Shown piece by piece: positions 1 to 9,675 of a DNA stretch of 64,000 nt; the first letter of the stretch is position 1; every line of letters starts with the position of its first letter. The notes below the pieces were generated by a model, which was given only the letters and a program-made list of their open reading frames with translations, made no database searches and was not told where the DNA came from. This DNA is from Xiphydria camelus (taxonomy: Eukaryota > Arthropoda > Insecta > Hymenoptera > Xiphydriidae): the NCBI GenBank assembly GCA_963678675.1, contig OY783196.1, forward strand, positions 16,734,138 to 16,798,137, in the 5' to 3' direction. A program made the position numbers and the translations under genes.

Positions 1-660
1 TGTGGGCGCGAATCATATCCTTAATGAAGGAATGTGTTCTTTCATTCGAGCCATTGGATTGTGGGTGGTATGGAGTTGTTGAGGTACTTCGGATATTGAA
101 GAGTTTTGCGTAAGCTTCCATTTGTTTGTTTATGAATTCTTTACCGTTGTCTGTGAGAATTATTTCCGGTGGTCCGAAAATTGATATGTATTCGTCGTGA
201 AGCTTGCGGACTATTATATCGGTGTTCTTTCCTTTTACCGGTGTCAGTATTAGAAATTTGTTCAAGAAATCCTGAATAACAAGTATGTATTTGTTTCCTC
301 TCCGGGTAGGTTCGAACGGTCCGATGAGATCCATTGAGATCTTGCTGCGGGGTTGCTTTGGAAGTTCGGGAAGAATGCCAGGCACTTGGTTATGCGTGCC
401 TGTTTTCATATTTTGGCACGGTTCGCACTCGCGGATTATTTGTTCAGCTTGTTGTTCCAGATTCGGGAAATTGGTGATTTGTTTGGCCTTATTAATGGTT
501 TTCTTCATTCCAAGGTGGTTTCCTCCAGGTGTATGGGCTTCTTTCAGGAATTGTCGTTGTTCCTCTTCGGTGATGGGTAGTTCATAATGAGAAAACTTAA
601 GGAATAGTTTTTCTATTCGTGGGGGCTTTCTTTGACCAGATGAAAGTAGCCATGTTCACT
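1..660 (-). pseudogene. Ty3/gypsy integrase segment, cut by window edge
   Basis: Read on the minus strand, about 655 down to 1 is an open integrase frame with no nearby start codon. It has an HHCC-like zinc-binding module (HTPGGNHLG followed by CEPCQNMK), then the catalytic core: SMDLIGPF, LTDNGKEF and SNGSNERT. These give a D,D(35)E arrangement, known for retroviral-type integrases. The frame differs from the RT/RNase H frame that ends at 597, so one frameshift lies around 600-660, unless the element uses programmed frameshifting. The chromodomain or C-terminal end and any LTR lie beyond the left edge. Confidence 0.88.
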
Positions 661-2738
661 AGTTTGAAGAGCATGAGGGTGTGATTCTCCCAGTGTTTGT
701 GGAGAAAATCTAGGGTGTAATCGTCCTGAGCGTTATTAGTCAGCTTTTTTTCAAGAAATGCGAACCAAGCCTGTGGAGGGTGTAACGTGCTGAAGTAGAA
801 CTCCTTTACTCTTTGCTCAGTGAGAGGGGAGTTTGTCGGAAAGCATTTATTGAATTTTTTTGTTTGTAATCTAGTAGTGTGTTTTGCGTTTGGGGGCCAT
901 TGGTTTTCGGTTTGTTGCTGGTATTCATCGTAAGTGACTGGGATACCGCTAAGAATGTCATCCAGTTCTTCTTCGGGTAGTATGGGGACGTCAGGAGTGT
1001 CGAGGAGTAGTTCTAGGTTTGCTTCATTATTTTCATTATTAACTTCATCCGTTCTTTGTTCGTATGCCTCATGATCTGTGTCCGGTACGTCACTCGGGAA
1101 TTGCTGGTATTGCCGGGAGGTACCTTCCAAAGGATCCTCTTCTAATGCTGTTACGAAGGGTATGCGTGATAGTGCATCTGCGTTGGTGTTGGACTTCCCC
1201 TTTTTGTAGATAATTTCGTACTCATACTCCTCTAGTTTAAGTCGCCACCGCATTAGCCGAGAGCTTGGTTCTTTCACGTTCATTAACCAAACTAAAGGTT
1301 TATGGTCAGTTACGATTTTAAATCTGCGTCCGTACAGGTAGTGTCGAAAATGCTTTACCGAGTTTACAATAGCCAGCAATTCTTTCTCGGTCGTGGAATA
1401 GTTCTTCTCTGCTTTGTTCATTGTTCGCGAGTAATAGGCAATCGGTCTGTCCCTTCCGATGGGTCCCTGAGATAGGATGCCTCCTATTGCGTAGTTACTC
1501 GCGTCCGTAGTGAGGATAAATTCCTGAGTGAAGTCGGGGAATGCGAGTACGGGAGATTTAGTGAGGGCTCTCCGCAAAGTGTCGAAGGCATTGTTTTCCA
1601 CTTCGGTCCATTTCCAAGGGGTGGATTCCTTTAGTAGGGAGGTTAGAGGATTGGCAATTCTCGAGAAGTCCTTTATAAATTTCCGATAATATCCGACAAG
1701 GCCTAAGAACTGTTTTATATTTTTCGGGTTTTTGGGGACAGGGAAATTTACTACTGCTTCTATCTTGGCGGGGTTAGGTTTTATGCCCTCGCGCGAGATG
1801 AGGTGCCCCAGATAAGCGAGTTCTGGTCGTAAAAACTCGCATTTATCGGGTTGAAGCTTTAGTCCTGTCGTTCGGAGTCGTTCAAAAAGGGTCTTGAGTT
1901 TTTCGTTGTGTTCCTTAAAGGTTTTTCCGAATACGATCACATCGTCCAGGTATACGAAGCAGGTCGTACCTATTAGGCCGGTCAGTGCGCTATTCATCAT
2001 TCGTTGGAAGGTGGCGGGAGCGTTCCTTAGGCCGAAAGGCATGCGCTTGTACTCGTAATGCCCCTCGTTAGTGCTGAAAGCTGTTTTATGGGCATACTCG
2101 GGTTTCATGGGGATCTGGTGAAAGCCGGACGCTAAGTCAAATACAGAGAAGTATTGCGCGTTGCCTAGCTGGTCCAATATGTCTTCGATGTTTGGGAGCG
2201 GGTATGCGTCTTGGGTCGTTTTCTCGTTTAGTTTCCTAAAATCGATAACTATCCGCCACTTTTTCTTCCCGCTTGCGTCTGTCTTTTTGGGTACCACCCA
2301 TAAAGGGGAATTGTAAGGTGACACGCTGTGAGCAATTATACCCTTTTCAAGCATTTCACTGATTTGCTTGGTGATTTCCTCTTTATGTGCCGGGGGGTAG
2401 CGATATTGTTTGACGTGAATGGGCGTAGCGTCCGTCGTTTCTATTTCGTGTTCCGTTAGTTTGGTTTCAGGTAGTGAATCGCCTGGTAGGGCGAAGATTT
2501 CCGGGTATTGTTGCGTTATTTCCCAAATTGTTTCTGCCTCGTGTTTCTCGAGGTGATCGAGTCTAACGTTGGTTCTGAGCAAGCTAGTTCGCGCGGAAAT
2601 TTTCCTTTGATTTTTGTCGAAGCTTTTTACATCCAATTTCTGTGAAACGGGGAATTTTATTGTCTCTGTAAGAACGTCGGTTGTCTGTCCATTGCAATAG
2701 CTAATTCGGGTTTTAGATTTAGACACATTTGGCAGTCT
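597..2738 (-). pseudogene. Ty3/gypsy reverse transcriptase and RNase H
   Basis: An uninterrupted frame of about 709 codons. Numbered from a GTG at 2726, the reverse transcriptase spans about residues 145-315, with the active-site box FVYLDDVIVF (YLDD at 259-262). RNase H follows at about 403-520, with TDAS (D408), TEKELLA, TDHK (D474) and ADALSR (D517). The frame is open only to a stop at 2739-2741; no ATG, protease, gag or primer-binding site is visible upstream, and I see no LTR on the right. It is therefore a 5'-truncated copy, although the RT/RH part is remarkably unbroken. The element would copy its RNA into DNA; the integrase follows in another frame to the left. Confidence 0.93.
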
Positions 2739-2741
2739 CTA

Positions 2742-3534
2742 TATGCCTCATACAGATTTCATTTCTTTTATTACAGCCCTGGAAATTTTGTTCCAAAAAA
2801 ATTTCGAACAACTCTGCACACAAAATAATTTATGTCAAAATCTTGTTCATATCTTTAAGAAAATTAATTTGTCACACCCTTGTTCAGAATTTCCACTTTG
2901 TTATTTGTTGCATTTGTACGCAAGACTACGAATTTATTATACTTTAAAATACGCAAATAGAAATTTTAAAGGACCGGATAAAAACAGAAAACTAATAATA
3001 TGGAAAAATAAATAATTTTATACCATGTTTGTTGTATTTCTTAAATAAAGCTTTATATTGTTTCATAGCTTTATGGGTATTTTTAATTATAATTTTTTGG
3101 TATACCATCTTCCAGTCACGAACACAGTACCTACAAATTGCAATGAATACGGCCCTGGTCAAACCGTACGAAAGGCGCGTTCGTAATCCACTCCACATTG
3201 TTTGCACGTGTTACGGACACAGGTACAGAAATGTTGACCCAAAGTTCGCTGGGGTCGCTTGGCTTCTAAAAATCAAAGGAAGCCGCCGAGAGAGAACTAG
3301 CTGGTATTGAGTAAGCTGTGGCTTAACCACTTACTACTTCACGCTCACTGTATCGGTGTACGCGAAGCAGTATTTACCCTCATTAATGAAAGCATGAGGA
3401 TTGATTGATCATTGGTTAGCACGTTTAAAAATAACATTTAAATACCGTTTGTATAGGAAAATTGTTAGATGTGAAACATCGAAATTCTTCTTTGTAGAAA
3501 GTATGCGATAGGAAGGATGGACCACGCATCCGTT
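2742..3534. other. Intergenic, no gene seen
   Basis: AT-rich flank of the gypsy fragment. The short open frames here show no family resemblance. A segment of about 37 bp at 3456-3493 recurs at 10252-10288. Confidence 0.6.
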
Positions 3535-3763
3535 GAAAGAATACGTGCGCCAGTGCGCGCATTTCTATTTATGACTGTGATACCATTAAACGGTACGAAC
3601 CGTTGTGTCGAATTCCGTTTATCGCGAGACGGAACAGCGACTAATGGCAGAGTTAAGAGAGAGTAAACTAAATGCGCTTTTTGAATTAGACACAACGGTT
3701 TTTGTACCGTTTAATACTATCACAATTATAAATACAAATGCGCACTGGCGAACGTGTTCTTTC
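3535..3763. mobile_element. Foldback MITE, about 230 bp
   Basis: Two arms of about 80 bp are imperfect reverse complements: 3535-3618 (beginning GAAAGAATACGTGCGCCAG) and 3678-3763 (ending CTGGCGAACGTGTTCTTTC). The spacer is about 60 bp. An inner part of each arm carries TTAAACGGTAC near CCGTTGTGTC. No coding capacity. The superfamily is unassigned because I see no clear target duplication. Confidence 0.7.
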
Positions 3764-4276
3764 GTTTTCAGCTAGATTTACTCAAGTGGACACAGCATTG
3801 AGAACAATCTAGCGAGAGTTAGTCTAGAATCTCGGTTGAGACAAAAAAATGATGTCGCTACAGTCAATGTTACAACTGACCTTGCGTTACAATCGATATC
3901 ACTCTCCCCTACCTAGTATGTAATAATATGTTACCGATAATAACAGTGCACTATCGGTATGTAACCTCTGAACGGCACCTCTCAAATAGCCCACGCCTCG
4001 GATAAATGCTCCATTTTGGAGAGTCTTCTGTATTTAGACGAGTACTATGAATCAATTATGTAGTTAATTTATTGAGCATTAAAAAGTTCTTCAAAAAGTT
4101 AAGCGGCTCAGCGTGCCAAAACATTGAGTGTGTTCAGCCGAAACTCCGCTACCCCTAGCGATAGGGTAGCGGTTGAATCATGATTCGTGAATTCGGCTGG
4201 GACAGCGTGAAGCGGTTGGAGCGCTTATGTAGCGGTCGCCATTTTTGTGATCGATATACTACGTAGTTGTATACCA

Positions 4277-7200
4277 ATGAAAATGTCGCTATTAAAAGCA
4301 GTGTATTTTTATGACGGTATGAATTATGAAGTCGAAGAACCACTAGATATTCATCGACAATTACAAGGTAAGAACGATTCAGTAATATATAAAATATTTT
4401 GATACATCAAATATGGAAATATGTATAATAGATTAATGGAAATGATAGAGGTTAGAATAATGTCATATGTGTTTTTCTATTGTAGATCAAGATTTTCGTG
4501 AAAATTATTTTAAAGAAGCCTTCGAACTTGATGAAAATAATGAGGAACAGAACGAGAGTCGTGACGAGAGTGAAGACCACGGGATCGAGACAAATATCGA
4601 AGAAGGATATTACACAGAAAACGGTATACATGAAACGCAATTGTTAATAAGGATAACAATAAAAATTTAATTTTACTGCAGAGATTAATTCTAATGTCAA
4701 CGATTGTAATGAAGGAAACACAAATCGTAACGAGTTTGGACAACAGATTGAGACAAACAACGGGGAAGGAAATTACTCAGGGAATGGTATATATATTAAA
4801 CTAAACTTTTCATAAGGGTAACAGTAACAATACCCAAGGGACAATATATATTAAACACTTGTAATAAGAATAACAATAAAACTCTTGTTTAATTACAGAA
4901 ATGAACTTTAATAGGTGCCCATACACACAGAGGTCGAACTGTCGGTTTGGAACGGCAGTTCGAACCGTCGGGTCGATCCGTCGGTTTTAACCGTCGTCGT
5001 CCACTAACGCAGAATAGAAACCCGCGGGTAAAACTGACAGGCCGGCCTGCCGGCCGGCCGGCCGCAAAACTGCAGATCGACCCGTAGTGTCGACCGACAG
5101 TAGACGGGCTGAGAAAATCGATTTTGTTGCGCTTGTACTTTATAAGTGTACGATTTTAATTCTTCTTTTTTTAAAATACTCGGAAAAATATATAGAACAA
5201 ATGTGACATAAAGCCAAAGTTTGCTTTTTAATTTTTAATAAAAATGTATTTTTTGTACGGCTTTTTCTTTAAATATCTCGAAAACTATTGACAAGTTATC
5301 GAGACATGCTCCGGAAAAAATTTAGAGAATTTCAAGACGAAACGATTGGTTTTTATCTCATTTTGTTACGATGAATAGTTCTCGAGATATTGAATTTTAT
5401 ATATAAATACGCGCCGTAGCGCCCGCGCGCTCTTGTAAACGAATGCCTCTAACTTCACTAAAAATTGGTATTTTTCGATGATTTTTGTTTTGTTTTAAAA
5501 GTAATGAAATATTGCAATCATCAGAAACAAAAATTTGTCAATTTTTTCGGTTTTACGCCAGAGCATCAAAAGTGCATTTACACGTTTTAATAGCGAAAAA
5601 GGTTTTTTTCGTAGAAAATTCAATGTACTCCTTTTTTAAATACTCACTTGATATAAACATAATTTTCAAAATTATTAGTTTACCAAAATAATTGAGTATT
5701 GCTTCGTTTCGGAGTCGAGAAGCTCGAGTTTAGCGTTTCCCGCAGGTGCGACAAGGATAACGCGACGTGAGTTCATGCGTCAGAGAGATAATCTCAATCT
5801 CGTATAGAATGAAATCGTTGAAAATAGCAATTAAACCTCGGTTTTTTATAACTTTTACTAATTTTAGTTATAATACTAATCAACAGAAAAATTACGTTCA
5901 AGTTGGACACAAAACGTGACAGATGAAAAAAAAAATGTTGGAAGATTTAATATTTATTTTACTATTTTTTAAAGAATTAAGGCTTTATAAATAGGGCCTA
6001 AATAGCGCTTTCGGTTAGATTAGGATGATATTAAGCGGTACGAACCGACGTTCCGTCTGTCGTGCTAAAACGCATGTTAGTGGACGGCGGCAGTTTTTCC
6101 CGTCGGTCTGGACTGACGGGTCAGCCTGACGGTTCGATCTGGCGCGTCGCGCGCCCACTAACTGAAAGGTAAAACTGCCGGTTCGAACCGCGCCGTTCCA
6201 AACCGACAGTTCGACCTCTGTGTGTATGGGCACCTATTAGGTGCGACTACGACGAATGTCTACGACTACGACGAAGAAAACGGCATTTATGACGGGTCTA
6301 AACTACAAGAAATTGAAACACACACCGAGGAGGGAAACGTTGACATTCTTGATCGAAAAAATGAAGCAGATGTGAATGCTGAGGGAGCTTCAGCTGATCA
6401 AGAAAATGGTAAGTTGAAATGGTAACTCTTAATGTTAAAAATAATAATATCGATTAACCATGTTTAACATGTGCCTATACAATTATTAATTCATAAATAT
6501 ACGTATCGTTTGTTTCAGTTTTAACATTCAGTTTCGACGAAAATACTACACGGTTACTGCTAACAAAGTATTTGGAAAGAAAAGAGAAGTTTAGGAATCC
6601 TAAAATAAAAAAAAAGAAAGTGTGGTGTGAAATTGTGTCGGAGTTTAAGAAACTTGGATATACCGTCGATTACATGACCTTAGACCGCAAATTTAGGAAT
6701 TTAAAATCACGGTATAAGACGATTAACGACAATAATAAGGCAACCACGACTGGTCGAGGGCGAATCACGTGGATATGGCAGGACTTGATGTACGAGATCC
6801 TCTATGACGACAAATCCGTACATTTCGAGCCAGGATTATCTTCGATGGGGCAGTCTGAGAGGAGAGACGAATTAAGCACAGATAAAGCTATTGATTTCTC
6901 AATTCGCAGGTTACAGTTCTTTTGGTTACAAATTGTTTTAACGCATTCAACATTTATTTCCACACGTGCACGTTTTCTTTCTTCGCGTTTTGATACATTT
7001 TCGAATAGAGAGAGCATTGCTGAAACATCGTCGCTCGAGATAAGCGCTGGATGCTCTTCCATTCCAAAGTCAACAAACGAAAACGATAAGGAAAGTACCA
7101 ACAATAGACCAGATGACAGTCCACTGGATGATTCAGACTTTTCACCCAGACTAAGAAAGTTTACCAAAGGCAAGGCATTATATCACCTAAGAAAGCAACA

Positions 7201-7408
7201 GTTGGACTTAGAAACAAAGAAAGTAAAAGTTCTAGAATCCATTGAAAATAAATTAAGTAGCCATATCGAAAAATGGTCAGAAGTGTCCGAAAAACTAATT
7301 GCTGCTCATAATCGGCGAACCGCAGCGATACAGAGGCGGAATAATCTGATGGAGGCTTACCTGTTCTCTAGCAATAGTCGTAGTGAAGATAAGTCCTCGT
7401 CTCATTAA
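4277..7408 (+). CDS. Harbinger SANT/Myb-like accessory protein, five exons, split by insertion
   Basis: Exons that fit GT-AG borders and reading phase: 4277-4367 (ATG start), 4486-4623, 4682-4786, 4899-about 4912 continued after an insertion at about 6237-6408, and 6519-7408 (stop TAA). Exons 2-4 encode similar acidic stretches each closing with an N-G motif (YYTENG, NYSGNG, DQENG), which suggests exon duplication. The last exon starts with a trihelix/SANT-like domain (LLLTKYLERKEKF, then VWCEIVSEFKKLGY and LDRKFRNLKSRYK), followed by a lysine/glutamate-rich probable coiled coil near the C-terminus. In known PIF/Harbinger elements this partner protein helps import the transposase and bind the termini. 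The nested 1.3 kb element breaks exon 4, and I could not rejoin the frames cleanly. Within exon 5, 6906-7015 could be a retained intron. The transposase gene converges on it 228 bp downstream. Confidence 0.75.
4912..6237. mobile_element. Non-autonomous TIR element nested in Harbinger exon
   Basis: Inverted termini: AGGTGCCCATACACACAG at 4913 and the complement ending at about 6235. Similarity extends about 50 bp inwards, then weakly through GC-rich blocks of CGAAC/GTTCG and CCGTCGG motifs. A GC-palindromic stretch (GGCCGGCCGGCC) lies near 5045-5065. The borders read TTAATAGG on the left and CCTATTAGG on the right, so a TTAA/TTAG, TTA or TA duplication is possible and the superfamily stays open. 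The core (about 5150-6000) is AT-rich without a credible ORF. Confidence 0.72.
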
Positions 7409-7635
7409 GTTTTTATAACAATACAACTTCTGTTTATATTTATTTTCTATTTATAACTTATATTTCCTTCGATACATAAAAATGGATAACTCACGTTAAT
7501 TTTTTTAATAAAAAGAACAATGTAAAATTTATATGAAAAAGGAATTTATTTTTTTCACATTTCCAAAGTATGTATAATGGTTTTTACGATTTTGGATTTT
7601 CACACGCGATGCCTCCTCTGTACTTACGATATCAA

Positions 7636-9490
7636 TTACAAACCATTCATAATATGTATTCTTTTTGCGCGTGCATTGTCATCGATCAACATATCATCAT
7701 AATCATTCATATTATCGTGGTGCTGTTCAATATTATCCACGAAATCATTAATATTATGATTTTCTACAATGTCAACGTCACCATGAATAAGTAAAAAGTT
7801 GTGAAGAGTGCACGCTGCTGCTACTATGGAGTTCGCCATTTCTACACTTTTCACGTCGAGATACCTTAATCTTCGCCATTTTCCTTTGAGCAATCCGAAT
7901 CCTCGTTCAATTACAGACCGTATAGAGGAAAGCGAAACGTTGTATCTGGTTTGTTCCTCGGTTAAATGACCATTTTCTCTAAATGGAGTCATTAGATTTT
8001 GCAGCAGCGGGTACGCAGAATCACCTAGTATGTGTTTGTTAGGAGGTAATAGAGGATCTTCTGCATTTGTTAGTCTTCTGTAGAGAGTGCTGCTGCAAAA
8101 AACTGCAGCATCGTGCATCCGTCCAGGACGACCAATCAAACAGTCGATAAATTTTCCGGAGTGATCACAAGTACCTAAATTAACATTGAATTATAGTTAG
8201 ATAAAATACATACGAAGACATACCATATTTATAAGGTAACGGATCCAATACTCGATAAGGATCGCATTCCTGATCAACTTGGATATAATTGAAATTATTC
8301 AAGTTCATATAATAAAAAATTGTGCCAATACATATGTAATTTGTTTATATTACAAAGTAAAGTTGCTTTGCACTATTATTTTGCTATATAAACTTGAATA
8401 ATTTCAATTATATCCAAATTGATTGAGTATAGGTTCCTGATCGAGTATCGGATCCATTACCTTATCTACCTAAATACGATACCTTGTAAAATTATCGAAT
8501 GAAATTGCTTTCGATTGTAATAATCGTTAGCATTTCTTGGAGGCTGCTTCATTGGTACGTGGCAACCATCTATGGTACCGATAACTCCAGGAAATCCTCG
8601 AGACCTTATGCGAAAAACCTGAACAAATGCCGAACGAGTATTAAGAAATTTATTATGATGCAAAACAAAAAATATAAAAACTCACTCTTTCACTTTCTGC
8701 ACGTTGTTCGGCATCTGGCCACTGAACGAATTGTAGCATAAGATTTTTTAAAACAATGAGTACTTCTTTAAACGTACTGTGTGCTCGGCTCTTCGACATC
8801 CCAAATCTATCACAGACGGAACGAAAACTTTCAGGGGTCGCAATTATCCATAATGTCATTAGAATTTTCTTCCGTAATGGAATTTCATTCCTAATGTTAA
8901 CTTGAATGTTTGCATCGTTTACAATGTGTGGTCCAATCACATTTTCTAAATCCTAAAAACAGACAAAAAAATACCATGCAATTATTGAATATTGAAAAGT
9001 TTTATGCACTTAATGAGAAATATCTAAGTATAGGTATATTCATACATTGAAAGTTTCCCGACTCATTCTGAAATGAGATTGGAACTGTTGATCATTGTAC
9101 ATTGGAACTATTACTTCATAATAACGTAAGTTCACAATGTCATTGTTTCGTGGATTGATTTGTAACAAATTTTCTTGAGGATCTTCAACATTCGCCACTG
9201 CATTTACAACAGCCTCGACTATGTCTACTCCTGGTAAACAAATTTAAAAATAAAAAAGTTAAAATATGTTCAACATTCTCAACTTTTTATTACAAAGATC
9301 TCTCAATTCATTATACATACAGAAAATTTCCGATTGTATAACATGCACAACACTTTTTGTTGTACATACTGTATTTCAACATCATAAATTATATTATTTA
9401 CTCACCTGGATTGATAATGACGTCTTCAATAATATCTTCCTCATCGGAAGAATCAACGAAAAATTGTCGAACTATACGTTCTCGGTCCAT
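7636..9490 (-). CDS. PIF/Harbinger DDE transposase (HARBI1-like), five exons, intact
   Basis: Exons on the minus strand: 9406-9490 (ATG, MDRERIVRQFF), 9046-9230, 8686-8952, 8483-8618 and 7636-8174. All borders are GT-AG, the phases agree, and the sum is 1212 nt, giving 403 codons plus stop with no internal break. Human HARBI1 is about 350 residues. Exon 3 holds the helix-turn-helix-like region (FRSVCDRFGMSKSRAHSTF). The DDE nuclease triad reads GTIDGCH (D196), LGDSAY (D276) and SVIERGFG (E314); the family's GRPGRMHDA motif lies between. The C-terminus is acidic. The product should cut the element's termini and insert it at 3-bp targets, with the SANT/Myb-like protein as partner. A MITE lies inside intron 4 without touching the splice sites. 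Splice choices are by eye, and activity is inferred only from the intact frame. Confidence 0.9.
8231..8465. mobile_element. Foldback MITE in transposase intron 4
   Basis: Inverted arms: ATAAGGTAACGGATCC at 8231 and GGATCCATTACCTTAT ending at 8465. They continue inwards through ACTCGAT and the AACTTGAATAATTTCAATTATATCCAA block. The element lies between donor 8482 and acceptor 8175, so the coding exons are untouched. No obvious target duplication. Confidence 0.72.
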
Positions 9491-9675
9491 ATTTCGTAAC
9501 CGTAAACTGTCAAAAGTCTCACAAATTAGTATAGGCGTAAACAGGTTATGTCAAGTTATCACGCCTGTCCCAGCCGATACTTTGCGCTTTCACCGCGAAG
9601 TTAGCGGTCGCCATTTTCTGCTACAACCGCTACCCTATCGCTAGGGTAGCGGAGTTTCGGCTGAACACACTCATT

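Larger units (their letters stand above)
4126..9672. mobile_element. PIF/Harbinger transposon, near-complete autonomous copy
   Basis: The ends are inverted repeats: GAGTGTGTTCAGCCGAAACT at 4126 and its complement ending at 9672. They are flanked by a 3-bp repeat ATT (4123-4125 and 9673-9675). A 3-bp target duplication is the PIF/Harbinger norm, although TWA is usual. Each end also holds a short palindrome, CCGCTACCC-TAGCGATA-GGGTAGCGG (4146-4172 and 9627-9652), and the motif TAGCGGTCGCCATTTT lies in direct orientation near both ends (about 4231 and 9601). Inside are the two genes this superfamily is known to need: a SANT/Myb-like gene on + (4277-7408) and a DDE transposase on - (7636-9490), converging. 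A 1.3 kb element interrupts the Myb-like gene and a MITE sits in a transposase intron. Length 5547 bp including insertions. Confidence 0.92.

Noticed and set aside
1..3300. LTRs for the gypsy element
   Set aside because: The left side is outside the window, and no TG...CA direct repeat or primer-binding site was seen on the right.
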